From an uncultured Clostridia bacterium (GTDB taxonomy: Bacteria > Bacillota > Clostridia > TANB77 > CAG-508): DNA of 41,415 bases. The DNA lies in assembly GCA_944386715.1 (NCBI GenBank), contig CALXCD010000015.1, positions 1 to 41,415 of the forward strand, written 5' to 3'. Numbering within the stretch: the first letter of the stretch is position 1; every line of letters begins with the position of its first letter. The position numbers and the translations under genes are program-made. The notes beneath the pieces were generated by a model. The model did not search any database, had not been told where the DNA came from, and saw only the letters and a program-made list of their open reading frames with translations. Below are positions 16,252-26,067 of this stretch, piece after piece.

Positions 16252-19200
16252 TTATATTTCTTGCTCATTAGATAAATTGTGTTCTATTCTTTCAAATATT
16301 TCATCAAATGTGCTTTCAACCTCGATATTTTTTCCAAGTAATCCATTCTGCTTTTGTTTTAATACAATTTGTTTTAAATTATTTTTCTCTACTTTTCTGT
16401 TATTCCTATCTATTTCTCTTACTATTTCCATTACTTCTAATAATTCAGGATTATTTCGCTTATATTCTTCTTTCTCTTCGTTAGTTTCTAGTTTATTGTA
16501 TGGATCAATTAATTTTGTTCTTATCCTTCTTAATGCCGTTCCAAGCATATATTCTTCTTTTTCGATCTCATCCATATCTTTCAACCTTAATGCTTTATTG
16601 TTCCTTCTAATTGTAGCTCTGGGTGGATTTGTTGTATTTTTGTTTTTCATCCAAGTTTTTATATCTCTTGCTTGTTGTAACTTTTCTGGGATTCTATTGT
16701 CAATCCATTCGATAATTTGCAAAACTTCTTCTAATTCTGGATGTTCCATTCTATAAAGTTCTTTGTCTTTCTCGGTCTCTAATCTACTATATGGTGATAT
16801 TAAATTCATTCTTATTTCAGATAATTTATCTCCTAACCTCGCTTCTTCTATAGGTACTACATTTTTCCCTGTTTTTCTACTTTTATATTGATTACGCGGC
16901 GGTTTTGTTGTATTATTTTTTTCCATCCATTCTTTTATCTTTAATGCATTCCAATAGAAAGTACTGTCTTCTTTTAACCTTACATTATTTCTATCTATTT
17001 CTTCTACTATCTTTATTACTTCTTCTAATTCTGGATGTTTAATCTTATAATCTTCTTTTTCTTCTTCATTGTCTAACTCGTTATATGGTTTTATTAAGTT
17101 AGCCCTAATATATCTTAACTGATTTCCAAGATTTCCTTCTTCTTCAGAAATAGCTTTATTATCACTTTTACATCTGGGCGGTTTTGTTGTATTATTTTTT
17201 TCCATCCATTCTTTTATTGCTAATATATCCAAATAAAATTTACTTTCCTCTTTAACTTTTAAATCTATTTTTTCTATGATACTCATTATTTCTTCTAGTT
17301 CAGGATGTTTCTTTCTATATTCTTCTTTTTTTCTTCATTTTCTAATTCAATATATGGTTTTATTAAATTTTGTCTAATTTTACTTAGCTTATTTCCTAAT
17401 CTAGCTTCTTCTTTTGGAATTGTTTTATTCTTATTCTGTGCTCTAGGTGGCTTTGTTGTATTGTTTTCTTCCATCCACTCTTTTATTTTAAATGCGTTCC
17501 AATATAAAGCACTATCTTCTTTTAACCTTACATTGTTTTTATCTATTTCTTCCAATATTGTTATTATTTCTTCTAATTCTGGATGTTGTTTTTTATATTC
17601 TTCTTTTTCTTGCTTACTTTTTAATAAATTATACGGCTTTATCAGTTGTTGCCTTATTGCACTAAGTTGACTTCCTAAAACTCCCTCTTCCTCTGGAATT
17701 GTTTTGTCTTTATTTTGAGCTCTAGGTGGTCTAGTTGTTTTATTTTTATCCATCCACTCTTTTATTGATAATATATGCCAATAATACTGACTATCTTCTT
17801 TTACTCTAGCATTGTTCTTGTCTATTTCTTCTACTATCTTCATTACTTCTTCTAGTTCTGGATGTTCCTTTTTGTATTCTTTCTTTTCGTTTTCGTTTTC
17901 TAATTCAGTATATGGCTTTATTAGAGTTTGTCTAATTGTATCTAATTGAATTGCTAATTTGGTTTCCTCTTCTGAATTTTGTATACTATTATTATATCTT
18001 TTTGGTGTTTTAGTTGTATTATTTTTTTCCATCCATTCTTTTATTTTCAATATATTTTTTAGAAATGTTTTATTAACAGTTTCATAATTAATTTTTGTGT
18101 CAATATATTTCATATACAAATTTAATATATCTAACATTTCAGAATTATACAAAACTTCAGGTATATTTTTTATTGCTATTCTTATTTGCTCCTCTGTTAA
18201 TTTGCTTTTATCTATAATTTTTTGGATATTCTCATAAAAACTCTTTTCTATGTAACTTTCTAAATTTTTTTTGTTTTCTCTTGCATGTTTTAATATATCT
18301 GTATTTAGCATTAATTCATTTGCAATTGTATATAAATTTTCTTTTATTTCTAAGCTTTTTAATTTGTCTAATATTAGATTCCTTACTTCTATTTCAAACG
18401 GTATAGTTCCTCTTGTCTTTTCAAACATTTCATCTAATACTCGTGCTATATCTATTTCATTTCCATTTTGATTAACAACTTTTTCTTTAGCTATCTCTAT
18501 ATCACTTTTTATAACATTTATTGCATCTAATAAAAATATATCCATCATATGAATATCTTGTTCAATTTTTAATTCTTGCTCACTTTGTTTTGGAATGTCT
18601 CCCTCTATTCTTGGAATCTCTGTTAAAAATCTTTTACCATCCATTTCAGTCGTTGATGTAACATTGTCTGATATTATTTTTCTTTTATTATTGTCTTCTT
18701 CTACTTCGTCTTTTTGTTCTATTTTTTTTATAAACCTATCTATCTCATTTGGTGTAAGTATTACTTTTTTGAATTCTTTAATATTTAATCCTCTGGCTTG
18801 TTCACTTTTCAACATATAATTAACAAGTTTTAATAATCTATATGAGCTATATATTGTTTTTCCTTGTGAATCTTTTTGTTTTGTCCACCAATCTAACAAA
18901 TTATATCCATTTTTGCTAATATTATATTGTAATACAGAAGGAACTAAATTTGGAACAACGTCATCTCCGCCTTGACATAACGGCACAATGTGTTCTGCAG
19001 ATAGATTACTTTTAGCTGCTGAATTTTGCAATTTTCCTCTTCCAAAATTTTCAAGCCTTTCTCCAGACAAAGCACACCTATGTTCAAAATATTCCAATGC
19101 AATATTTAAATATGCTGTTGTATCTCCATCTGAAATTCTCCCAAATTTTTCAGCTCTATCTTTATGATTAACATATTTAAATTTAACTTGTCCATTTCTG

Positions 19201-19355
19201 ACTGAAACACTTTCTTCTTTTTCCGCAATTAATCGTTCAAATATTTCTTTAGTTAAACCTTTTTCTATATATTTATATATTTCTTCTTCCATATATCCAA
19301 CATCTACTAGAATTTGGATATATCCTTCTAATTTATTATCACTTATTTCTTCCAT
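16252..19355 (-). CDS. HNH nuclease with six HA-like repeats, split by an A7 frameshift
   Basis: Two frames form one gene. Frame one (from ATG 19355) has a UBA-like start, an HNH domain (RCALSGE; LSAEHIVPLCQGGDD; NLVPSVLQYNISKNG), a helical region, and three repeats of about 85 residues (IKEWMEKNNTTKPPR...LG..L..IR..LIKPY...ELEE...I). It stops at 17295. Frame two carries repeats four to six and the C-terminal tail. A seven-A run (17326-17332) joins them: a -1 shift on the slippery A AAA AAG, or one extra A, gives an unbroken 1034-residue protein colinear with the 1080-residue paralogue at 20309. Repeats recall helicase-associated (HA) domains. Probably a DNA-cutting protein of the island; role unknown. 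Confidence 0.75.
16640..18060 (-). repeat. Degenerate tandem coding repeats (six) in the second HNH gene
   Basis: Six repeats of about 250 bases encode IKEWM...NTT.PPR...LG..L..IR..LI.PY modules. They are more diverged from one another than the seven in the 20309 gene. Confidence 0.75.
17325..17332 (-). other. A AAA AAG slippery run splitting the HNH-repeat gene
   Basis: In the zero frame the codons are GAA GAA AAA AAG, which places the dnaX-type heptamer A AAA AAG exactly in the -1 slippery phase. A one-base indel in the A run is the simpler alternative. Confidence 0.5.
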
Positions 19356-19377
19356 ATTTTCCCCTAATAAACTTTAT

Positions 19378-19800
19378 TTATAAAGTAAAATATTTCTCAA
19401 AATCATTCATTAGTATTTCTTTTATTTCATCATCTTTTTTTCCATCGGCTCTTTTTTCTTCTATAAAATTCTTTATATCTATTGGATTCTGTGACATTGA
19501 TATAGGATGATTCACAGCCATCCATCTGATGTCTGTTATATCTACCATCCTTAAAAATTTTTCAATATATCTTATTCTTTCAAAATTTTCTGTTAGAAAA
19601 TATGGATTCTCTATTGCAATTTTAGACATTTCTTCTTCTGTTATTCCATACCCTTCAAAAAATATAATTAAATTAATAATATCTATTGCCATAACTTGTT
19701 TTAGAAAGTTGTTTTTTACAAACATTTCATCTATTTGCTTTTCTGATAATTTTAATCTTTTTTCGATTATTTCATATACATCTTTATCTTCTGCTCTCAT
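19378..19800 (-). CDS. Unrecognised 140-residue helical protein
   Basis: Not recognised. Predominantly helical, with short repeated helix pairs such as ITEEEMSKIAIENPYFLTEN and VDITDIRWMAVNHPISMSQN, each ending in NP/HP. This resembles the helix-turn units in the middle part of the HNH proteins (EEQIRIAIKNIPEVLYNS), so the gene may encode a stand-alone version of that module. A good AGAAAGGAAA lies upstream of ATG 19800. It sits between two other island operon genes with short spacers. Confidence 0.6.
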   Translation of the reverse strand: MRAEDKDVYEIIEKRLKLSEKQIDEMFVKNNFLKQVMAIDIINLIIFFEGYGITEEEMSKIAIENPYFLTENFERIRYIEKFLRMVDITDIRWMAVNHPISMSQNPIDIKNFIEEKRADGKKDDEIKEILMNDFEKYFTL

Positions 19801-19814
19801 ATTTAGTTTCCTTT

Positions 19815-20309
19815 CTATCTTTTAAATATATTTTTAATAAACACTTTAATTTTAATTAATATATTTTTTAATACAGATTCTTTATATTCTATTGGCAAGT
19901 TATTTCTATTTTCTTCAGTCTGTTCTTGCTCAACTTCTACTTTTTCTTCTATATTTGGTCTATTAAATGTAGGATATTTAACTTCCACTTCTTGGCTTTT
20001 GTTTTTTTCTAATTTTTCTTTATATTGAATTTCTTCTAATTTCTTTAATACGACTCTTTCTTCTGGTGTTGATAAAAAATTAGTATAAAGATATGTAATT
20101 ATCTTTTTTGTATCTTTACGTAATACTGCTGTATCAAAATCATCAATAACAAAAACATAATCCTTATCCATATTATCTTCAATTACCCATAAGTATTTTT
20201 CTGGAATTTCATCAATTCCTTCTTCATAATGATTTAAAATTTCCCAAACTTCTGTTAGTGCTTTTCTATCAAATCTTGTGCTTGGATTATAATAATTTAA
20301 TCTATTCAT
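19815..20309 (-). CDS. Unrecognised 164-residue protein with C-terminal amphipathic helix
   Basis: The start ATG (20307-20309) overlaps the stop TAA of the giant HNH gene, so the two are translationally coupled. The N-terminal two thirds (LTEVWEILNHYEEGIDEIPEKYLWVIEDNMDKDYVF) look like a compact helical domain seen in many gut Clostridia hypothetical proteins. An acidic linker follows, and the end (LKNILIKIKVFIKNIFKR) is an amphipathic basic helix that could touch membrane. No function can be assigned. Confidence 0.65.
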   Translation of the reverse strand: MNRLNYYNPSTRFDRKALTEVWEILNHYEEGIDEIPEKYLWVIEDNMDKDYVFVIDDFDTAVLRKDTKKIITYLYTNFLSTPEERVVLKKLEEIQYKEKLEKNKSQEVEVKYPTFNRPNIEEKVEVEQEQTEENRNNLPIEYKESVLKNILIKIKVFIKNIFKR

Positions 20310-23300
20310 TATCTATCTCCACTTTCTTTTTCTATTGAATATTCAGCATGTTTAAAATCTTCAGCATATATTTTATCAATTTCTCGATTTTCTTCAATTT
20401 TTCCTGCTCGTTTTTGCTCAACTACAACTGATTTTACATCTTTTCTTGTTATTTTATTTTTATCAATCTTATTTACTATTGCCATTACTTCTTCTAATTC
20501 TGGATGTTTTCTTTTATATTCTTCTTTTTTTTCTTCTGATTGTGATTCTAAATATGGTTTTATTAATTTACTCCTTATTCTTGCTAAATTACCACCAAAT
20601 TTTGCTTCTTCTTCTGGCACAGTTTTCTTTTTATTTTGTGCTCTTGGTGGTATTGTCGTATTATTATTTTCCATCCATTGTTTTATCTCTAATACATTTT
20701 GCAAATATATTGGTATATTGTTTCTATCTATTTCTTCTATTATTGCCATTACTTCTTCTAATTCTGGATGTTTACTTTTATACTTTTCTTTTTCCTCTTT
20801 TGTTTCTAATTCTGTATATGGTGTTATTAATCTTCTTCTTATTTCTGATAATGCTTGTCCTAGTTTTGCCTCTTTCTCTGGCACATTTTTCTTTTCATTT
20901 TGCTGTCTTGGTGGTATCGTTGTATTATTATTTTCCATCCAATCTTTTATATTTAATGCATTTTTCAAATATATTGATATATTGTTTCTATCTATTTCTT
21001 CTATTATTGTCATTACTTCTTCTAATTCTGGATGTTTACTTTTATATTCTTCTTTTTCCTCTTCTGTTTTTAATTCTGTATATGGTTTTATTAATTCAAT
21101 TCTTATATTTGATAATGCTTGTCCTAGTTTTGCCTCTTCATTTGGCACAGTCTTCTTTCTATTTTGTTGTCTTGGTGGTATCGTTGTATTATTTTTTTCC
21201 ATCCATTGTTTTATATTTAAAACATTTCGCAAATTTGTTGGTATATTGTTTATATCTATTTCCTCTATTATTGCCATTACCTCTTCTAATTCTGTATATT
21301 TTCTTTTATATTCTTCTTTTTCCTCTTCTGTTTTCAATTCTGTATATGGTTTTATTAATTGGTTTCTTATATATGATAATGTTTGTCCCAATTTTGCCTC
21401 TTCTTCTGGCACAGTTTTATTTTTATTTTGTGTTCTTGGTGATATTGTCGTATTATTATTTTTCATCCATTGTTTTATTTTTAATACATTTTGCAAATTT
21501 GTTGGTATATTGTTTCTGTCTATTTCTTCTATTATTGCCATTACTTCTTCTAATTCTGGATGTTTCCCTTTATATTCTTCTTTTTCCTCTTCCGTTTTTA
21601 ATTCTGTATATGGTTTTATCAAATTGAATCTTATATTTGATAATGCATTTCCAAGTTTCCCCTCTTCTTCTGGCACATTTTCATTTTGTGCTCTTGGTGG
21701 TGTCGTCATATTATTATCTTCCATCCATTCTTTTATTTTTAAGATATTTTGCAAATTTGTTGGTATATTGTTTTTGTCTATTTCTTCTATTATTGCCATT
21801 ATCTCTTCTAATTCTGGATGATTTCTTTTATATTCTTCTTTTTCCTCTTCTGTTTTTAATTCTGTATATGGTTTTATTAATAGTCTTCTTATGTCTGATA
21901 AAGCTCTTCCCAATTTTCCCTCTTCTTCTGGCACATTTTCATTTTGTGCTCTTGGTGGTGTCGTCATATTATTATCTTTCATCCATTGTTTTATTTTTAA
22001 GATATTTTGCAAATTTGTTGGTATATTGTTTCTGTCTATTTCTTCTATTATTGCCATTACTTCTTCTAATTCTGGATGCTTCCCTTTATATTCTTCTTTT
22101 TCCTCTTCCGTTTTTAATTCTGCATATGGTTTTATTAATCTTCTTCTTATTTCTGATAATGCTTGTCCCAATTTCGCCTCTTCTTCTGGCACAGTTTTAT
22201 TTTTATTTTGTCCCCTTGGTGGTTTTGTTGTATTATTATTTTCCATCCAGTGTTTTATTTTTAAGATATTTTTTAAATATACTCTATCTATTATTTCAAT
22301 ATTAACTTCTCCTTTTACATATTTTTTATATAATTTAATATCTTCTGCAACGCTTTTATCATACAAAATTCCTGGTATATTTACTATTGCAATTTGTATT
22401 TGTTCATCTGTTAGTTCCAATTCTGTTGCTAATTGTTTTTCTTTTTCTTCAAAATACTGTAAAAGATATTCTTCAATTCCCTCTTTCTTATCTCTTGTAA
22501 TTTTAAATATTTCTGTATTTTGTAACAACTCATTTGCTACTGTATATTTATTTTCTTCTATTCCTAATTCTTCTAATTTATTTAATATCTTATTTCTTAC
22601 TTCTATTTCAAATGGAATTACTCCTCTTGCTTTTTCATAACTTTCATCTAAACAATTCATTAATTGTTCAAATTCTTCATGCCCAATTAATTCCTCGTCT
22701 TCTTTCAACATTTTAATAGAATCATATAAAAATATATCCATCATTGTATCATCGTCTTTTTCTCTTTGCTGTTCACTTTGTTTTGGTATATTTCCTTCCA
22801 TTTCTGGAATTGTTTGTAAAATTTTCTTTTCATCTTCTTCATCAATCTTTACTGTTGTTATAACATCTGAGATTAATTTTCTTTTACTATTATCTGTTTC
22901 TTGCTTGTCTTGCTGTTCTATTTCATCTAAAAATTCATCTATTTCATTTGGTGTAAGTATTAATTTCTCATATTGTTTTAAGCTTAAATCTTGTTTTCTT
23001 GCATCAAGACTTTTCATCATATAATTTACAAGTTTTAATAGCCTATATGGGCTATATAATGTTTGAGTTTCATCTGAATTTTTTTGCTTATTCCACCAAT
23101 CTAATAAATAATATCCATTTTTACTTATATTGTATTGTAATACTGTTGGCACAAGATTTGGGTAAACATCATTTCCTCCTTGACACAAAGCTACAACATG
23201 CTCTGCTGATAAATTACTTTTTGCTTTTGAATTTTTCACATTACCTTCTTTAAAAGATTTAAACTCTTCTCCAGACAAAGCACATCTATTATTAAAATAT

Positions 23301-23551
23301 TTTAAAGCAATATTCATATATTTGGTAGTATCTCCATCTGACAATCTTCCAAACTTTTCAGCTCTTTTACCATGATTTACTTTTATAAATTTTAAATTAC
23401 CACTTTTTTTATCAATATTAACTTTTTCGGCTTTTGCTTCTATTAATTGCTCATATTGTTCTTCTGTTAATTCACTTGCTAATAATTTTTCTATTTGTTT
23501 TTCTGTATATCCAACATCTCGCAATCCTTGATATATTTCTTCCTTATTCAT
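20309..23551 (-). CDS. Giant HNH nuclease with seven HA-like tandem repeats
   Basis: About 1080 residues from ATG 23551, with GGGAG upstream; an in-frame GTG lies 15 bases earlier. Order: a UBA-like helical N-terminus (IYQGLRDVGYTEKQIEKLL), an HNH domain (RCALSGEEF, then AEHVVALCQGGND with the His at about 118, NLVPTVLQYNISKNG), a helical mid-region with paired helix units, then seven near-identical modules of about 84 residues (IK.WM.NNNTT.PPR.QN...VPEEE.KLG.ALS.IR..LIKPYTELKTEEEKEEYK..HPELEEVMAIIEEID) and a basic tail. The modules resemble helicase-associated (HA) domains, which would bind nucleic acid. It heads the island operon. A restriction-type or mobile-element-maintenance role is possible but unproven. 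Confidence 0.8.
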   Translation of the reverse strand: MNKEEIYQGLRDVGYTEKQIEKLLASELTEEQYEQLIEAKAEKVNIDKKSGNLKFIKVNHGKRAEKFGRLSDGDTTKYMNIALKYFNNRCALSGEEFKSFKEGNVKNSKAKSNLSAEHVVALCQGGNDVYPNLVPTVLQYNISKNGYYLLDWWNKQKNSDETQTLYSPYRLLKLVNYMMKSLDARKQDLSLKQYEKLILTPNEIDEFLDEIEQQDKQETDNSKRKLISDVITTVKIDEEDEKKILQTIPEMEGNIPKQSEQQREKDDDTMMDIFLYDSIKMLKEDEELIGHEEFEQLMNCLDESYEKARGVIPFEIEVRNKILNKLEELGIEENKYTVANELLQNTEIFKITRDKKEGIEEYLLQYFEEKEKQLATELELTDEQIQIAIVNIPGILYDKSVAEDIKLYKKYVKGEVNIEIIDRVYLKNILKIKHWMENNNTTKPPRGQNKNKTVPEEEAKLGQALSEIRRRLIKPYAELKTEEEKEEYKGKHPELEEVMAIIEEIDRNNIPTNLQNILKIKQWMKDNNMTTPPRAQNENVPEEEGKLGRALSDIRRLLIKPYTELKTEEEKEEYKRNHPELEEIMAIIEEIDKNNIPTNLQNILKIKEWMEDNNMTTPPRAQNENVPEEEGKLGNALSNIRFNLIKPYTELKTEEEKEEYKGKHPELEEVMAIIEEIDRNNIPTNLQNVLKIKQWMKNNNTTISPRTQNKNKTVPEEEAKLGQTLSYIRNQLIKPYTELKTEEEKEEYKRKYTELEEVMAIIEEIDINNIPTNLRNVLNIKQWMEKNNTTIPPRQQNRKKTVPNEEAKLGQALSNIRIELIKPYTELKTEEEKEEYKSKHPELEEVMTIIEEIDRNNISIYLKNALNIKDWMENNNTTIPPRQQNEKKNVPEKEAKLGQALSEIRRRLITPYTELETKEEKEKYKSKHPELEEVMAIIEEIDRNNIPIYLQNVLEIKQWMENNNTTIPPRAQNKKKTVPEEEAKFGGNLARIRSKLIKPYLESQSEEKKEEYKRKHPELEEVMAIVNKIDKNKITRKDVKSVVVEQKRAGKIEENREIDKIYAEDFKHAEYSIEKESGDR
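20450..22285 (-). repeat. Seven tandem coding repeats of about 255 bases
   Basis: Seven head-to-tail copies within the giant HNH gene, highly similar at DNA level (for example TCTGTATATGGTTTTATTAA recurs on the plus strand). Two central copies have a shorter linker (QNENVPEEE rather than QNKNKTVPEEE). The similarity implies recent expansion or homogenisation. It also creates long antisense open frames that are not genes. Confidence 0.9.
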
Positions 23552-23553
23552 TA

Positions 23554-23670
23554 TTATTTCTCCCACATATTATTTGTAATGTAAAATCTTTCACAAATAT
23601 TCATTAATGAATTTTTGTTCTTGCATTTTTTAATATGAAATTTATCTTTATACCATTTTGTTTTAGCCAT
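23554..23670 (-). CDS. Candidate 38-residue small protein
   Basis: Minus-strand ATG 23670 opens a basic peptide starting MAKTKWYKDKFHIKKCKNKN and ending just before the HNH start. There is no clear ribosome binding site. It may be a leader or chance. Confidence 0.2.
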   Translation of the reverse strand: MAKTKWYKDKFHIKKCKNKNSLMNICERFYITNNMWEK

Positions 23671-23756
23671 CTATCTTTAAATTTTGTTTAAAAATGTCCT
23701 ACTTACTACAATAATTCATAATTATCTTATCATAAAAAATTTTTTTTTACAATATA

Positions 23757-23873
23757 TTAATCTAGTTCATCCATTCCACATAATACTGATATCATAACTA
23801 ATTTCAATATATCTATTAACTTATGTTTTGTTGTGTATGCATCTCTTTCATCTTCTATTATTCCAAAATACAT
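23757..23873 (-). pseudogene. Remnant of an ISAs1-type transposase N-terminus
   Basis: A 38-codon fragment with ERDAYTTKHKLIDILKLVMI and then SVLCGMDELD. This resembles the N-terminal DDE_Tnp_1-associated segment (PR..K..HKL.DIL.....AVL.G) of ISAs1/H-repeat transposases. The rest of the gene is missing. It lies in the gene-poor gap between the HNH gene and the relaxase. Confidence 0.4.
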
Positions 23874-23970
23874 ATTAAATATCTCATTTATATTCCAATA
23901 TTACAATTACGTAATATTTTATAAAATTACCCTGATACTAATCTTCATTTTTTTGGTTACAGTTAATTTC

Positions 23971-25138
23971 TCATCTCTCTAAATCCTCTTCCTTCTCTCT
24001 TTCTTCATGTTTTATCTGTTTTTCAGCATCTAAACACTTTTTCAAAATCTCTAATCAGATTATCTTCTGCTCCTATATCAAATTTTTTACAAATCCATTT
24101 TATAAATTTTTCTATCACTCCATAAAACTTATTTATTGCTTTATTTAAATGACTGTTTTCTTTTTCTAAACTTTTAATTTTACTTTTATATTTTCATTCT
24201 AAATCAAATGCTTTTTGCTTATATTCTGATTTGATTTTATCTACTTCATTGTGCAATTCTTTATTGTCATACATTATTTCTTTTCTTTCTTTTTCATATT
24301 TTATTGCTTTATCTACTAATTTCACTTGTTTTGATAATTCTTTGTGCAGAATCCTATTTTCTTGGTATAACTCATTAATTAATTTATCTTTTGGTTTAAT
24401 TATTTCATCTTCTACTTTTTCTCTATTTAATTTTATAAGTTTAATATCATTTATATTAGGTGTTTCAGGTAATTCAAGTTTTATATTATCTAATACTTTT
24501 TTAGTATTTTCAAAATTAGTTACCTTCTTTAAATTTTCTATTTTTTCGTGTTTAACTCCTGTTTCTTCAACTGGTAATCCTCTTTCTAGTTCAAATCCTT
24601 TTGAAGTAATGTATTCAAAAAAAGCATTTTGTAATTGCCTGTAACTATCTCTACCTTTCCAAAAATCCCTACAACATATTTTATCTATTTCTTTTCCTTC
24701 TTTATCTTTTGTATGAATTACTGGAATATATATCAAGTGCATATGTGGTGTTCCTTCATCTAAATGTACTACTGCTGATATTATATTTTTTTCTCCAAGA
24801 TTTTTGTAACTACATATAAAATTATAACTTTCTTCAAAATATCTTTTGGTTTCTTTTTCTCCAATTTCATCAAAAAATTCTTTATCTGATGTAAATAACA
24901 TTTCGCACATTATTATACTGTTACTTCTTATATGTCCTTGTAAATCATTTTCTTTTTTTAATCTATCAAATTCTTTTATATAACTCAATTCTTTTTTCTT
25001 TAAGTAATAATTCAAATGTGTTTTTTCCGAATCAATATCTTTATTTGTATGACCTCTTGTTCTTCTTTCATTATGGACATAACTTCCTTTTGCTTCTGTT
25101 CTAGTCAACTTTTCATTTCTTATAATTGCATAACTCAT
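23971..25138 (-). pseudogene. MobV-family relaxase (Mob/Pre), decayed at its 3' end
   Basis: From ATG 25138 the first 314 residues are a good MobV relaxase: N-terminal HNERRTRGHTNKDI, and the catalytic metal motif HLDEGTPHMH at 125-134 (His125, 132, 134). MobV enzymes nick at oriT to mobilise elements. The frame hits TGA at 24194-24196 but continues in phase with sensible C-terminal sequence (KFIKWICKKFDIG) to a second TGA at 24023; a one-base shift then gives KQIKHEEREKEEDLER, a typical MobV ending, stopping at 23971. So the tail carries a nonsense codon and a frameshift, neither at CGG. The nuclease domain is intact and might still work. Confidence 0.8.
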
Positions 25139-25179
25139 ATCTTCTTTGCACCTCCTTCTTGCTTAAGATATTCTTTAAA

Positions 25180-25240
25180 TGTCTAACATATTAGACAAAC
25201 AAGTTTGTCTGTATGGCAGAGCTATTGCCCCACACCCCCT
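25180..25240. other. Candidate oriT upstream of the MobV relaxase
   Basis: Two overlapping perfect inverted repeats, TGTCTAA/TTAGACA (25180-25197) and AGACAAAC/GTTTGTCT (25193-25210), followed by the G/C-rich stretch GGCAGAGCTATTGCCCCACA. They sit about 45-100 bases upstream of the relaxase start, the usual oriT place in MobV elements. The GC content is far above the surroundings. Confidence 0.55.
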
Positions 25241-25362
25241 TCAATCAAAAATAAAAATTACATTTTTTATTTTTGATTACTAAAAAACTATAAATAGTTT
25301 TTTAGAGAAATTTAAAAGAGGCTAGTTCTATTTTAAGTAGATTTAACCTCTTTTAAATTTGC
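25235..25362. terminator. Three consecutive hairpins downstream of the helix-turn-helix gene
   Basis: AATCAAAAATAAAAA/TTTTTATTTTTGATT, CTAAAAAACTA/TAGTTTTTTAG and AAATTTAAAAGAGG/CCTCTTTTAAATTT follow each other. The last overlaps the end of the gene at 25333. Together they probably terminate it and insulate the oriT region. Confidence 0.55.
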
Positions 25363-25956
25363 ATATAAGCTACTCCAATTGAAGTCATCGTAATTTCTGT
25401 CGCTTCCATATGAAGTATTTTTCTTTTTACACATGTCCCATTTATTATAATTATTTTTTATATTATTTATTATTACGCGACCTTGCTCCTTGTGTTCGAC
25501 ATCAGTAAAAAGAAAATCTTCCTTTTTTATTTTATTATAAGATTTTCTTATATCTTTGTCTTTATTATATATAGGGTATTGTTGTTTTTGACTATTTAAA
25601 TAGTTATTTGTTTCAATACCCTCTTGGCTTTTTGAATTATACCTATTAATCTTTTGAACAATAGTTGTAATTTGTCTTTGTTCTATTTCTTTACTGTCTG
25701 TTTTATATTTTAATTTTACTTTTATATACTCTTTATCTTTCAGAGAACTTATAATTTTAGATACTCTATTTGCTGTTACATTTACAATACTTGCTATATA
25801 TTTATTACTTGCAAAACAACTTTTAGTTTCTTCACTTAAATACAAAATCATAGATAGTATTATCTTTTCTTTATCTGATAAATCTTTATTTAATAAAACT
25901 TCTACTGGTATCCATAGACCTTTTAATTTTTGCATTTTCATATCCTCCTTTCGCAT
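25333..25956 (-). CDS. Helix-turn-helix (winged helix) protein of the mobilisable element
   Basis: 207 residues. The N-terminal 95 residues form a winged helix like those of plasmid and phage replication proteins: KGLWIPVEVLLNKDLSDKEKIILSMILYLS, then SNKYIASIVNVTANRVSKIISSLKDKEYI (recognition helix at about 58-70). The C-terminal half is polar, lysine/asparagine-rich and low complexity. Such genes often sit beside MobV relaxases and serve in replication or regulation; which applies here is not clear. The start may be the ATG at 25938 (MKMQKLKGLW) rather than 25956. Confidence 0.65.
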   Translation of the reverse strand: MRKEDMKMQKLKGLWIPVEVLLNKDLSDKEKIILSMILYLSEETKSCFASNKYIASIVNVTANRVSKIISSLKDKEYIKVKLKYKTDSKEIEQRQITTIVQKINRYNSKSQEGIETNNYLNSQKQQYPIYNKDKDIRKSYNKIKKEDFLFTDVEHKEQGRVIINNIKNNYNKWDMCKKKNTSYGSDRNYDDFNWSSLYANLKEVKST

Positions 25957-25987
25957 AGTTTAATTAACATTAATTTTGATTAAGTAT

Positions 25988-26024
25988 AAAAAAATAAGCC
26001 TTAAGATTTACTCTTAAAGCTTAT
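25988..26024 (-). terminator. Terminator after the 383-residue gene
   Basis: Minus strand: ATAAGCTTTAAGA, a 5-base loop, TCTTAAGGCTTAT, then TTTTTT. Confidence 0.8.
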
Positions 26025-26067
26025 CGTAATTACCTAATCATATATAATTTTTTCGTTAGAATTTTTT

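Noticed and set aside
16252..17286. The frame at 16252-17286 as an independent gene
   Set aside because: It has no ribosome binding site, starts in the middle of a repeat module, and continues the upstream protein once the A-run shift is allowed.
20450..22285. CRISPR array
   Set aside because: The periodic sequence is coding, about 255 bases per unit and continuous, with no short direct repeats separated by unique spacers.
20446..22640. Long plus-strand open frames (up to about 390 codons) across the tandem repeats
   Set aside because: They are antisense shadows of the repeat gene: leucine/tyrosine or serine/phenylalanine repeats with no ribosome binding site, created by the periodic DNA.
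23971..24196. TGA readthrough or TGA recoding in the relaxase
   Set aside because: A second stop and a non-CGG frameshift follow closely, and other genes use TGA as an ordinary stop (spoIIGA), so decay is simpler.
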